From Ascaris suum (taxonomy: Eukaryota > Nematoda > Chromadorea > Rhabditida > Ascarididae): a DNA stretch of 64,000 nucleotides. Of the stretch, positions 24,901 through 37,586 are shown in pieces; the stretch's first letter is position 1; each line of letters starts with the position of its first letter. The translations under genes were made by a program, and so were the position numbers. The stretch covers positions 2,882,001-2,946,000 of the forward strand of contig CM024178.1 in the NCBI GenBank assembly GCA_013433145.1. Reading direction: 5' to 3'. The notes below the pieces were generated by a model. That model was given only the letters and a program-made list of their open reading frames with translations, did not search any database and had not been told where the DNA came from.

Positions 24901-27900
24901 TGAGACAAAGTAGCTAAGGGCCGACATTGTGTGAACATTGATGGTAGCAGCTCAGCCACAACCTAGTGGCAGCCAATGTTCGAGATCGGTTGCGACGCGC
25001 GTTAAATATATCGAATGGTAAATAGTGTTGAGAAAAAAGCGCTTAAAGGTGTATTTTCATAGTAAGTTTATGCTCATAGTGGAGCGTGAACTGCAGTTTG
25101 AAAATCGGATGCAAAGATTTCGATAAATGTTGCCTCGAGAATGAGTTGCCGTACGGAGAATTTAATAACAATTCTGAAACTGTACAGCGAATATCTATCG
25201 AAGGTCGAAAAATCGATCGAACGTTTCGGGGAATTCGTCTCGTATGTGACAGCTAAACTAAGTTCCATACTTAAATTGTGGTTTCGGTGATGGATAGGAG
25301 TTCCTTCTCCGTTTCTCAACGCCCTTCCCTCTTCCGTAGGCGCAGCTTTATAATAATTGCTCTCAATTGGTAATTGATGTTAATCCTTCGAACATGATGC
25401 TCTCGCTACCTCGTGTCCCTCTAGGATATCGTGTCAAAAACTTTTGCAACGACTATGTCCAGATTTGTTTTGAGTTTAAATAAAGCGTTTCATTTCTAGG
25501 AGACTATTGTAAGTAATGATTGTCTTTGTGATATCCGAAACCGCAATTTAACGCGCAAATGAGCGAATTTATAGCGAATTTATTAAAATAGGATGTTATG
25601 AAATATCTGATGGATGCATTTGTTGTGTGGACGTGTGACATTGAGTATACCAGGAAGTCAGAAGTAATCCTAGTTGGATTATGATGTGGTCGCGGCGTTA
25701 GCGATTATGCAGTATTGAAGTAGTATGTAAGAAGAAGAGAAGAAAAAAGACTATTTTGAAAAGAAAATATTGACATTGTCGACAATAAAGTTATTCGGCA
25801 TAAATGTTCTAAAATTAGCGCTTATACTTTAAGGTGAAACTCGCAGAAAAGTGTCACATCCCATTACGATAATATTCTTATCGTATACGATAAAATCACT
25901 GTGTATTTTACAGGTGGATAAAGGCGCAATAAAGTTTGTGCTAAATGGTTCTCAAATAATGTGTCCAGGTTTAACGAGTCCAGGAGCAAAAATGACCGAC
26001 AATGTGCCCAAAGATACGGTTGGCCCTTTTCGTTGAGTAATCACTATTTAGTTCATACATGAGCACAGTACATATGAAAATTATTTCTCGGCGATGTGTA
26101 CACGGAGGGTCCGCTCGTCGATGACATTGTACCAGTGATATGTGCTTTCTGAACTGAGACTCTCTCCTATTCCTTTAGAAGGAGCGCATATCGTAAATGA
26201 CTGTTGGCTGTCAAATTCTGTCTATGATCACCTACAACAATTATTTCTGATCTCTTCGAAGCCACATAGAGCCGTTGTTCTGTAAGCCCATCCAGTAATA
26301 ATAATTTTGCGTTGTTCAAGTATACGATAGTTTTGTTTACAATTTATTGTGTCAATATGGTGGACCTATTTTTTTTGTGATCTCTAAGCAATTCGCGTAA
26401 GGTTTCCATTGCATTGATAACTAGTAGTTACTAGACAACATTCATTGCTTATAATGGTTATTGCTTCGTTTCAGAAGTTCTTTCCACTTAGCATCTATAA
26501 ATTTGATTTCTTGGTTCACGGAAGTGGTACTGATTGGTCGTTTCCTCATTTACCTCATTTGCAGGTGGTTGCTGTGATGGCTGAAGGAAAACAACATGCA
26601 TTAGCTATTGGTCTTATGAGGATGTCCACCGAGGAGATTCGCTCAGTAAATAAGGTGATCATATTTTCATGCTTATTTTACTTTAATCAACAACAAAGCA
26701 TTCATTACGCACAAATGTCTCCTCATATCGCTTCAACTTCCGCCTAGGTAAACTTGTAAGATCGTGTGAACGTTAGAGCTCAGCCTCGTCTCAAATTTTC
26801 ATGATGCATTTCAAAATCGATTTGGATGTTACAAGTGAAATGTGTGTGGGAATCGAGTGATTTTCCAAATGTGCACTGCCGACATGAACTCATAGCCTTC
26901 GCGCATATACACTCTTTGCAGCAGTTGGTTTGTGCGGGTGCTGCTTCATTAAAATTTCATATGAATTGGGTACTAGTTTCTTAACTCGTTCCATATCAAT
27001 TTTGAAGAGAAGATGGCAAAAATGTGCGGGAGAGTTTTAACGTTTCAATTTTCAGCTGCATTTGACATTGCAGAATTTTACTTCCGCATAAATGGCGATA
27101 AGACGAAACAAATATATAGAATATGTTACATTGAGATTGACGAAAGAAGGGCACAGTTCGTAACGTTTTGGGGCTTTGATTGATCCGTCGTATTTTTGAT
27201 ACTTTTGCTGACATGATCATTGATACTTCACAGCACTTCACATTTTTTGCTGATATGATCATAGCCAGCATTTTCGTTTTTGTCAAGTGAGAATATAGCA
27301 TCTTAAAAGGATTCATTCAAAGCCGACTTCATGTTCAGTGGCCAGTGTGCACTCTGTGCACCTCTGCACGCTGAATTGGGGGGGGGGGGGGGGGGAGGAG
27401 AGGAGGGGAGAGGCACGTTTTCGTTCTTTCCTTTCATTTATGCTCGTTTATTGCCATTTATTTCTTCATCATCCACCTTCTACATATTGAGGCAATTTTT
27501 ATGTGTAATTAAGTCAACGAGCCTCCACAAATAGCCGACAAAGTGCACGGATCACCAGTGATCATCGGTTTTGATTCGAAGATGTGTTGTGGGGAGAAAA
27601 TGCTTCTGTTAGCACTCAATTTGCTTGCAAACTTCTCACTTTTTTTTTCTAACCATTTCTTCTCAATTAACGTAGCTTCACAGTTATTTGCAATGTTTAA
27701 TTCGCTCTTAAGTTTTATATTTTCTTTAGGTGAGGTAAAGGACCGGGTTTATTTCAAACCACTGTTAAACCATATTTGTTCTTGGAAAAAATCAAACTAA
27801 ATTCGATGCTTCCGTTTATATTTTGCACTCCCCCTCTCCTCCCTTCCCTCCTCCCCCCTCCCTGTCCCCTCTTCCGCCCTCCTCTCTTCCACCTCGTTCA

Positions 27901-28254
27901 GCAGACTGTTCTAAATTTTTGAAAAATAAATTGGCTTTTCCTCTCTTTTTGCAAAGTAATCTGCTCTTCGGTAAAACCCATAACTTCTATCGTACAACTC
28001 AAACAGTGATTCATTTTTGTATGTCTAAGACTTGTGCACTCTTATATACTGTTGCTGTGCTCTTCCACACTTTTAGGAAGAGGTACTGCCGTCTTCTCCA
28101 CTTTAATGATGTCTGTGAGGTGGGTAGTGGAGAAATTCATGTCGATTCGTTGGTGTTGTCCTGGCGGTGTATTCGCTGATTTTTGCAGGATGTTGGTATC
28201 GAAAACCTACACCATCTGAATGACGGTCTCTGGAAGGTGCCTATTGTTTCATAA
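21927..28254 (+). CDS. MCTS1: MCTS1 (MCT-1) translation factor, six exons
   Basis: Exons are 21927-21992, 23576-23678, 24473-24594, 25914-26018, 26565-26654 and 28189-28254. All junctions are in phase and the protein is 183 aa (human 181 aa). The N-terminal domain begins [10 protein letters not shown] and includes [12 protein letters not shown] (about residues 23-34). The PUA domain (about 93-172) carries [33 protein letters not shown] and [12 protein letters not shown], and the C-terminus is [13 protein letters not shown]. These blocks match animal MCTS1 nearly residue for residue. MCTS1 pairs with DENR to recycle 40S subunits and promote re-initiation in the cytoplasm. A TATAG just upstream (about 21910-21914) could be a trans-splice acceptor. 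The intron 4 donor is the less usual GTTGGC. No frameshift or missing motif is seen. Confidence 0.96.
26680..26750 (-). repeat. Fragment of a dispersed repeat in MCTS1 intron 5
   Basis: The core at 26697-26729 (AGCATTCATTACG, then AAATGTCTC.TCAT) is shared with the repeat at 59307-59335 with few mismatches. The flanking sequence is A/T-rich in both. It is read here on the minus strand, following the tail orientation of the 59.3-kb copy. Confidence 0.55.
27378..27413. repeat. Poly-G run of 18 plus purine tract
   Basis: Eighteen consecutive G are followed by AGGAGAGGAGGGGAGAGG in MCTS1 intron 5. About 400 bp downstream (27827-27900) is a pyrimidine-only C/T tract that could pair with it in the transcript. 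Confidence 0.85.
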
Positions 28255-29367
28255 CCTTTCGCCAGCTTCATTTCCCTGCCGTTGGTCGCCATCGTTTCAG
28301 GTGGTGTGCTGCGGGCCGATGATTTTCGTCAAGGGATTTGAGAGGTTGGAGGTAACATGACGTAGGAGGAAGAGGGCGGATCCGACAACGGTGTTAGGAG
28401 GTGGTTTATGAGGATAGTGGTGAGGAACAAGTCAACCTAATACGTTCTTTGTAAGAAATTTGGGAGGCGATTCCGCAGAGGAAAGCAAACAGTATCGGGG
28501 ATCAACTTGTTCAAGAAAGCCGGACGGAAAAGCCGAGAAAACTGTGTTGTCACACAAAAGCATGACCTGTCAGGGAACGACGTGACTGCAGCATATTCGT
28601 TTCAAATATATATTTGCTTTGCAAAATAGGTATCGATCGTCTCTTTAGATATACGTTTAAAGTTGAAACAACAGGAAAAAGGATCCAGTAATTGTTTCGT
28701 GAAGATAAGAGTTGATTGTGAAAGTATGCGAGAACAACGCAAATTCAGCTGTTTATTGTATGGCATTAGGTGATGGTTCCTTATTCTTGGATCATCAAAG
28801 AACGGGTAAACGAAAGGAATCTTTATTATGGCGCTTCTAAAGTTTGTCAATAGGTTCTTTTGTATTATTTTGCCGAGTGACTTATTATTAGGCACCTGTA
28901 CTACTTTGATTTACCGTTGTAGGTGTTTTTGATATGCGATATTAATATGCAATTATTTATTAAAGTTGGTTGATTTGCTCATAATCGATGGACTGATATG
29001 TTTGCTCTAGCTGGTTTTGTGGCGTGAGGTCGCTGAGCTCTCTAATGCAACGCTGTGTTCTTTGAGTGGGCAACTGCCAAAAAGAGAGTTCCCAAGAACT
29101 GAATGCGTTCGCACACGATAGTTTCATTGCATGGTGCCCTGAGAATTTGCAAACGTTTTGTGGATATCTCTTTTAGTTTTGAGGTGACAAATTGGTAAAA
29201 TTGAGCGGCTCATTGTTCCGATTGATGTGACGCTCAATTGCATTGTTTTCAGTTACGATTATGATTTTCTTAGCATAATTTCAGAGGGAGATTGGCGGTT
29301 AGTATGAAAAGTGGGATGTTTCGAAGCATTCAACGGGGCATTTTTTATTGCATCTTAGTGAAGATTT

Positions 29368-29370
<3 letters not shown>

Positions 29371-29457
<87 letters not shown>
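29371..29457. repeat. (AT)n microsatellite, about 87 bp
   Basis: This is an uninterrupted AT dinucleotide array. Frames across it give meaningless Ile-Tyr repeats. Confidence 0.98.
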
Positions 29458-29459
<2 letters not shown>

Positions 29460-29677
29460 TAAAGGAGGTTGTACTTTCCGATCTTTTTTGTGTGAATTGA
29501 ATGTCGGATAACTGATCTTTCTTCTTTGTTCTTTGAATTTTTCTATTTTTGAGTATTTTATTGGTGCGATTCAAATAAAATCTCTTACATTTTCAACGTG
29601 ATCGTGATGACATTATTCGATTTCGATATTACTTATACTTTTCATTTCTTTCCGTTTCCTTTTCTTAATGACATCTT

Positions 29678-29679
<2 letters not shown>

Positions 29680-29747
<68 letters not shown>
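29680..29747. repeat. (AT)n microsatellite, about 68 bp
   Basis: This uninterrupted TA array abuts the GC-rich element that starts near 29755. Confidence 0.98.
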
Positions 29748-29754
29748 CAAATGA

Positions 29755-29990
29755 AATAAAGCTGAGGACTTGTAAATGAGGAACACGGCATACACATGTA
29801 TGCGTTGCAAGGCACTCCCGGGTAGGAGGTACTTCCTCGAATCGCATTCTCTCTAATGGGCGATCAGTCAAAGTTCCACGTCCCCTGCAGACGGAATGAT
29901 ACCACCGGTTCCGGAGGCTGCCGTGTAGGGAATACCATTTATGGCATTGTTTACGTATAATTCTTCTGAATTCTTATGAATAAAGAATTT
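29755..29990 (+). mobile_element. GC-rich repeat-like element, possible retroposon 3' region
   Basis: A sharply bounded, GC-richer segment starts right after the (AT)n array. It carries GGCACTCCCGGGTAGGAGGT, CCCCTGCAGACGGAATG and ACCGGTTCCGGAGGCTGCCG, and ends near TGAATAAAGAATTTTTC with a polyadenylation-like AATAAA. It shows no long frame. The composition and the AATAAA at its end suggest an inserted element rather than local sequence. No second copy exists in this window, so the repeat call is inference. Confidence 0.35.
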
Positions 29991-30800
29991 TTCATTCGTC
30001 ATCCCATTTATTTACAACACGTAGCTATGCTTCCAAAGACTAGCATTGATACTGTTACTTTTATACTGCATCTCTCGTGCCGTAATTAGTTGTTGTTCTG
30101 GGTTGTCCGGTCCCGGTCCAGAATGGGTTAAGGCGTACTACTAGAATTATAACGGAGCAGGGCTAAATGCCTCCCTAAGTCTGTATATCAGACCTTATCA
30201 TGATTCGAGGGCGGTGTTAACTCGTTTATCGCTTTGTCGCGTAGAGGCCTTTTCTGCACTTACTCGAATACCAATAAAAATCGTTGCATCTGGTAACCAG
30301 TCTATCAAAATATCGTCATCAGGCTTCCTCCACAATTGCCTTTTTCTCGACCTGTTGCCCTACTTGCCCGACCTTTTCGTTACTAGCAATGAGATGCGAC
30401 GTTCCCTATAGATCAAAAGGTATACCTAGAGTGGAGTACTGCATGGTTATTGTGCAAAATGTAAACCACTTTCAGTGAATCAACTATGCTGTTGGCTTTT
30501 ATGGTGCGAGGCAACTTTTGGTGGTGCAGTGTGGGACAGCACATCCCAGCCCGAAATGGCGGTTCTTGGGAAGCACTCATAGGATGTAATTTTGGCCATT
30601 TTTTGCACGGCTCCAAAGGGGCTGACCAAACCCTTTGGAGGATGACGATTTTTTCTACCGTTTCCTCTCGAAAGGTGTTCGGAAAGCAGCGTTGGCTGAT
30701 TAACAAATATGCCAGTAAAGGCATTCGGTTTGCTTTAGTTGAAAACACTGTAAAGTGTTTTAAATGTTGTTGTATGAGGAATATTTGAGGGTGCTCTTTG

Positions 30801-33800
30801 ATGGGTCGCGATTGGCTATTCACTGAAGAGCAACTCAGCGATAGTCCATCAAGAAAGGATGGCATCGGAAGAGCAGATGAAGATCGTCTAAGAAGAGAAG
30901 GCATCAAACTTATCGTTGAGATCGGCACCGGCCTTAAACTGTTAGCTTTCGTGCTTTATTTGATGACACTGCATCCATCTTTCTCCACCCTTAACTGCAG
31001 CATACTATAAAGGTCATGGCTTTTCGCTTGAGTTTGTTCATATTTTATAAAATATTCAAAGACGCCGCTACAGCACACGGTTTTACGGTCCTCTTACTTG
31101 GGCAGATCTAATGCGTCAGTCATCGGTAAATAATAAACCATGCAGGATTCAGTCCATCCGGTTAGAAGGTGCATGCGATTTTCTTACTCTATCGTTATGC
31201 ATGTATTTATTTATTTATTTATTATCATCTCGGCGCCCCGAGTTGAGAAACCTGTAGAAGCTATGTAAGCTTAAACAACAATGTACAACAGAACATTTGT
31301 TTAGCGGTAACCCGAATGAAGAGACATTCAGTAGATAAGGGTGGTGTTAGTTTTTGCATCGAAACCACTCGACCGCAGGTGAAAAGCTAAACGAGCGGAT
31401 GCGTTAGAGTTATATCCCTTAAGCAGATTCGAGGCTCGTATAAAGCGAAAAGCGTGCAGAATATTGTTTGTGCGGGAGGAGTTTTGGTGAGCTGGAGCTG
31501 TTGCCTACGTCGACTATGGGGAAACAAGGAATTAAATCTCCTCTGATAGCACATGACTGGAAAAATCTCATAGTTTTATAAGAAAAATGAAGTTTGGTTT
31601 GAGTTTGCGATAATCCATTGATTACAAGTTGAAAACTTTTAGTATGGCTAATGTTTAGGATGGTGGACTTTATAACAAGAGAAGCGTTTCAGGATATTCA
31701 TTGATAAAATGATGACGAAAATTAAATTAGAGGACCATATAGAAGGATGATATCTCAAAATGGGTCGCCAATAGGTGTATTTATATTGTTCATATGTAAT
31801 ATGTATGTAAAACGTTGTATGTAGATGATATTTGTTGAACAGAAAACATTCCTAAAGAAATAAAATGTTAATTAATGAAATCTGCGAAAATTAAATGTGC
31901 ATATTTATTGTTTTCAATAATTTTTCTCTTCAGCCAGCCGAATCCAACATTGGCGACAGCCGCCGTTTATTTTCATCGATTTTATATGTTTCACTCATTC
32001 AAAGAGTTCCCGAAACATGTAAGTCGTTTTTATTTACTGTTCTTTTTTTTTTAACGCTTCCAGCATTGTAATGCCACAAAGCGTGGTTGAACAGTTTCGA
32101 TCTACAGATTGTCACCGCTGTCGTGTAATTGATGTTTATTCGCCCAGATTGTTGCTTTACGAATGCTTTTTTGTGTTTTTGGGACTTCGATAGAAAGTAA
32201 AATGTAAATAATTTTAAATATTTCTTTGGGCTTCAGGATAGATAGACTAACGACAGTAGCTATATACTCGAGGAGCGAGAGAGAGAACATATTAGCGCTT
32301 GGTATAAGTGCAGATTTTATGCAGATATTCTTGTTGGCGTTGTGAATTTGTCGGGTTTGCTTAGTGCCGATCTGTGGAATTCGACCAATCCAGAGTGATC
32401 GGGATGTTTGTTTATTCAACTTTGGACCTTCCAGTTCCATCTCTGTTGATCCATCCGGTGGTCTTAAAATTCTGAGCGTTCCCCAGTCTGTATTAGTTGG
32501 TGACCAATCGAAACTCCACCGTTATTGATATCACCGACTTGTTGAGTGTGGAGTTCTCTTTGCAGTTGACTGCGTTAGGATGCATATTCTTGGCAGGCAA
32601 AGTGGAAGAAACACCAAAGAAATGCAAAGATATTGTCACTATGGCGAAAGAAAAATATTCCGATCTTTATTCAATTAAAAATGCTATAGTAAGTTTTAAT
32701 TTTTTCTTTATTCAGATATTTTTGCCCTTCGAATATCTGAATTTCCCCTCGAATAGAATTCAGGTAGCGGGTTCTCTTCTGATTTCTAGAATAACACTGA
32801 TTTGTTTGTTTATAGCCAATGTTTTTTAATTGTGAGAGACAATTGTTCTTCCTATTGCTTGTGCTATTTAAATCATAAAATAGTTAAGGATTTGGGAAAT
32901 GCGAGCACACAAATGGCGAGGGAAACGCCTCTAAATTGAGTTTCTTTTGATGTTAGAGATGGAATTGATACTGTTCGAAAGGCAGAATATTGGAGCCGTA
33001 TATGAGAAGAGTCCATTCGTTTGTGCTTGCAGCAGAACTGGCCTCCCGGATTGCCGATGCCTGGGAGCCGTCGGTCTCTGCCTACCGTTGTCTCGAAACC
33101 CATCATTAGATTCCTTTTCACACTTGTATGGCATACAGGTTAGAGTGAGGTCGATGGTAATTTTTATGGTGGTGACTGGTAATCCCAGCGATTACTGTTT
33201 ATACCACAGGAGGGCAAGCGTATTGTGGAGTTAAAGGCAGAGTTGGAGCCTTCGCACTTTGGAGGTCGTTGCATTGCAGCCTCTAGAAGCTTTGCGAATG
33301 ACTGAAGGCAGTCTCACATCATCAAAAATTTGTGTGTGCCTTTAGCATTGCTATACAGCAAACGAATTATCATTGAAACCATGATACTCTTTGAGTGAGG
33401 TAATAGAACGCGAAGGTGAAGAACTCTGAGTTAATAGAAGCTTTTTGATAGTATAGGAAATTTTCACACCCTATGGCGAAACAGTGTTTCGAAAAAAAGT
33501 TGGCGAACCATCGTTAAGAGGTATCTGGATGTCCCGAGTGCCCCGTTACTTACCTAGAAGGGTGTTTCTTCAGAAAAAAAAAGCCTAAAGGCGCTTGCTG
33601 GCTTCCTGATGGTACTTGGATTTTGGCAATAGCGATATGGTGATTTGTTTTATACTGATAAGGATGTGTATATGGTTGATTGTTCAAGTATGACTCTGCC
33701 ATTCTTTGTTGATGGTATGCGAGTTTGCAGGAAGAAGTAATGGGTATTGAGCGTGTACTGCTACAAACGATAAAATTCGATTTACATGTTGATCACCCTT

Positions 33801-36800
33801 ACACCTATCTTCTTCAATATCAGAAGGTTTATCTTCCTATTACTCTTTCTTTGAGAGGAAACTTCTGAATAGCGCTCCTTTATTGTTTCGAGAAATTCGC
33901 CAAAAGTGGCATGGTTTAAGCCTCGCGAACTTTATTGTATTGTTTAATTTTTATATGTTATCAAGTTTTTTTATTACTGGCTGTAATTTAGAATAGAAAT
34001 CGTCATGTCCATTTCGAAATGTCACTCGATGATAAGACTTTAGGGGTTCTTTTGCATGTTTTTAATGCATGCATGTGTTCAAAAATTAAACGCTTGGTAA
34101 ATAAATGATCATTTCCGATTAAAAAAAATGTATATAATTGGATTTGAGGTGTTCAAGTTGGACCGCGAAAAGAAGCAAACAGTACTGCAAAATGCGTGGA
34201 CGTTTGTGAACGACTCGATGTCGACGACGTTGTGTCTCATCTGGGAGCCTGAGGTTAATTTGGATTTGTTCCTCCTTAAAGTTGTGTTACGTTGTGCTTT
34301 TTAATTGGAAATTTGGGAACTAGAACAGAACCTCTATTAGGTGCAATAAAAGCAACCATAACCACAAATATTGCTCATGTGATTATTTCTATCTCCCAGC
34401 GGGCATTAAAGCATTGCGAATCTCAGCATAGCTTCTTCTTATAAAGTTACGCATTAATAGCGCTGCTGTCGCTTTCACCCCAATAAAGGTTGTGGACGTT
34501 GTGCTGCCCGCAGTGATCTTTGAGCAGTATTGTTTTGCCTCGAAGCCACGAATTGTTTTGAGGCAGTCTTCAGTTCTGAACAGTGTACTTATATCCTTTT
34601 GGGAGTCTGTCGCCAGAAAAGTTGCCCATCAGCAGCGCTTATTTGGTGATCTTTGAGTGGTGCAAAAGCTTCTACCAGCATCCAATTGGTGCTCTTTAAG
34701 CAATAAAAGCGATAACCGATATCCGCGTGCCTACCTTGAACAACTGAAACTGGACCAGCGCTGACTTTTTGGCCTTGGGTTGCTAAGGGGTTCTCGTCAC
34801 GTGACAAGAAACGGAGAAAAAACAGCTTTTTAAGAAACATTTTTTGATCAAAGTGCTTTTTTTGGATTTTTGTATTTTCCATATTGCCTCATCTTGAGGT
34901 TTCCACTTGCTTTACCCATCACAAGGATTTCTTGGTTAACCTTATTCATTGTCTCTTAGAAGCTGCTGTGATAACCTCTAAACGCCAGCTTTCGATACAC
35001 ACAACGCTGCAAATATTTCTCTTCTATGTGCCTGTTATGCCGAGAGAAATCTTCGTTAAGCTATAAAGCGGGTCAGGTTGAAATATTTCGACTCGTTGCG
35101 TTCGTTTTTCTCGTGCTTTTTATGCCTATTTTCTCGCGGTCTCTTTTTGAACGTTCCTCGCATTATTTCGGAATGCGTCAACCCGTTTCATTTACTTAAA
35201 AAGCAGAATTTTCGACTCGTTTGGCGCATTTTTATAAATTTGTCGGTCGCATTCGTCTTCAAAAAATTCTCTTGTGCTTCAAGTTTTGCTTTCAGATTGC
35301 CTGAAAATACCGTGACAGCCCATTGCGTGAGATTTTTCATTTGAAATTGGCATTGGCATCTCCATTATAGCAATGCAAAAACGTTTCCCAACAGAAAAAT
35401 TGAACGGAACTATGAGATGTTCCAAATTTAAACGCATCCACAGCTTTTTGAACAAAATTTTTTCGATGTTTATGGCGTTCTTTCTCCATACGTAGATTGC
35501 TTCATGAGTTACTTTGTTTTAAATCTTTCGGCCATTACAATTGAACGCGTCAAATTAAGAAGAAGAGGTGAAAAGGAAATTCTATATGTATAATGAGACG
35601 GTCATACCCCATTGCCCCGTTGTGCGTTTGCTAGGGTATTTTCGCTTTCTGGATTAGTCAAGATGTACCTAGTCTCAGAATTGGATTACGGCAAAAATTT
35701 TCCAGAAAGAAACGCGAAACTCTGTTCACCTATATTAATAGATCTAGGGTCAGATTTGCGAATTGTAAAGAAATTTGAAATGAGAACAGTGGAGGATAAG
35801 AAAAAGAAGAGATTTTTAAGTTTTGCGCTGTTTGGTGCCAATTGCTTCCCATATTTTGCTTTTAGCAACTATATAGATTCTTATATTTCCGATCAGTGAA
35901 CATTGTCTCCTTCTCTTCGAACTTCCGGAGTGAACCTGTGCGACCTGATTCACCAGGAAAGGGTATTCCCTTTTTGAGAAAGTGGTCTTCCTCTTCACTT
36001 GGTGAATGTTGGTTTGTGGGCTGAATGGACCCATCATTCATCTTAACATTTAAGCCGTTGTTGTTGCTTAGAGGGTTGCAGAGGTAAAAAGAGATGTGAG
36101 GTGGTGTCGACAGCGTCATTTGTGCGATCGAAATCCTTCTCAAAGTCTAATTTTCGCCTGAGCGTTTCTCAAGCGAAAGTTATGGTCATCTGAGAGTGGT
36201 TGTTGTATTGTGCTTGCTTTCTGATTCAGTGACTTTCTGCAGGTGGTGGCAATATCACTAATCTACATGGCCCTAAAGATGACCAAGTTGGACGGAGTGG
36301 ACTGGATTGACCGACAACCGGGAGAGCAATGGTGGGATCAGTTCGTTGCCAATCTCACATCCGATATGATGGAAGATGTAATTTCTTTAAATCTCTTGTT
36401 GTAAGCAATGGCTGAAATTCATCAAGCGTTTGCTTTACTTTAGGAATATTTTCTCATGAGAGGTCACGGCAAAATGCAAATTTAAAGTGCGCTTACTTCT
36501 CTTTGATGTTATTCGATATTGCTTACTTTGCAGACCAGATCAATGCATTTTTTATGTGCAATATGGAAATCTGATTTCGGATAAGCAAACATTGTCTGGG
36601 GCGTAAAATTTTGTGATCACTCGATGACTTCATATGGAAGTCGAAAATTTTTTTACCATCATGTATTGTAAATTTTTTGTCTAGCTAGGGGACGAAGAAA
36701 AGAAGATTAATTGGGTATGCTCAGGCAAGAGAAGACGGAACAAAGTTGGGGTGCCGGGAATTACTAGAGTTAATATCAGTTAGTTCTAACGCTTTTTGCA

Positions 36801-37586
36801 ATTTGTGAATACTGTTATTTGTTATGACAGGGAAATATTGATTCCAAGCTCCATTTCCTTTCGCCTTCTGTCCGCCATCTTCTTTGAGAAAAAATCTTTC
36901 GCCGCCTTCTGGTCCTTATTTCCGGCTAGTTGGAAGAGGGTGCTTCATTATGTTCCGCCATTACGACTTCATAAGCTCTCGTTAACGGCAAGCGGGAAAA
37001 ATCAAGTGCTTTAATGATTCCTTTGTGCTAATCAAACACCCCTCAAAGTTTTCGAGGAGTGACCATTGGGCAGCAATACTCGGATGGTCATTGTGCTAGT
37101 CAAGTATCCCTCAAGGTTTTCGACTAGTGACATTCGACAGCGTTGATCGGATGGTCATTGCCTGCTGCAAATATTGTAAATAGTTTTCATCTATTCATTT
37201 TTTATAGAAGTCGCTCACCTCTCCGAGGAGGGCAATTTACGTTTGTGGGTGATATATTCGGGAGAGATGTTTGGTTTATTTAAATTCGTTTCAAGGACAT
37301 CAAGTTTTAGGTTTGTCACAAGGTGCTCGATTATTATACGGTAACAAAGAAGGAACGATAAGAGAAGCTGGAGGGAGCGATGGAATTAATGAAGGCCACT
37401 CAGACTTTAATATGCAATAGTATACGTTTGAAGATGTATTGTTTTGTTCTATTATTTGCGTCGTTTTGCTCTATTATGCCTTTGTTGAAACTGTTTTTCG
37501 CTGAATTCATCTCTCAGGATTCACTTTCGACGGGTCCATTGCAGGATGATGATTTATCGGGTGGGGATAGTCACAGACTTTTTTGA
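30801..37586 (+). CDS. CCNK: Cyclin K, eight exons
   Basis: Exons are 30801-30940, 31934-32018, 32566-32688, 33731-33826, 34149-34253, 36243-36377, 37311-37340 and probably 37518-37586. All phases agree and the product is about 260 aa. Exon 1 has [17 protein letters not shown], then exon 2 [16 protein letters not shown]. Exon 3 has [16 protein letters not shown], exon 4 [18 protein letters not shown], exon 5 [20 protein letters not shown], exon 6 GEQWWDQFV and exon 7 CHKVLDYYT. Together these are the two cyclin folds of cyclin K in order. Cyclin K activates nuclear CDK12/CDK13, which phosphorylates the RNA polymerase II C-terminal domain during elongation. The long Pro-rich tail of vertebrate cyclin K is absent. 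The last exon is an in-phase prediction without homology, with two in-frame acceptors 27 bp apart. The ATG at 30801 is the first in frame after a TGA at 30786. Confidence 0.93.
31203..31350 (-). mobile_element. Retroposon-like 3' end with (AAATA)n tail, cyclin K intron 1
   Basis: Read on the minus strand, the sequence passes through a CTCGGGGCGCCGAG hairpin (31229-31242) and ends in GATGATAATAAATAAATAAA. This is the architecture of nematode SINE/RTE-type 3' ends: a short hairpin followed by a simple-repeat tail. The body boundary upstream (about 31350) is uncertain. Confidence 0.5.
37025..37160 (+). repeat. 68-bp tandem duplication in cyclin K intron 6
   Basis: Two diverged copies (37025-37092 and 37093-37160) each begin GTGCTA.TCAA, contain CCCTCAA.GTTTTCGA and end CGGATGGTCATTG. 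Identity is roughly three quarters. Confidence 0.85.

Larger units (their letters stand above)
28255..30800. other. MCTS1 to cyclin K intergenic region
   Basis: This 2.5-kb spacer holds two (AT)n arrays and a GC-rich repeat-like block (separate entries). No AATAAA close to the MCTS1 stop was found. A second GC-richer patch at about 30080-30230 and a repeat-like segment at 30480-30640, immediately before cyclin K, have no coding support. Confidence 0.5.

Noticed and set aside
30413..30928. 171-aa minus-strand frame
   Set aside because: It is antisense to the cyclin K first exon and adjacent repeat-like DNA, with no recognisable domain.
34589..34882. 97-aa minus-strand frame in cyclin K intron 5
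   Set aside because: No domain recognised; GC-richer block looks like an intronic repeat but has no second copy in the window.
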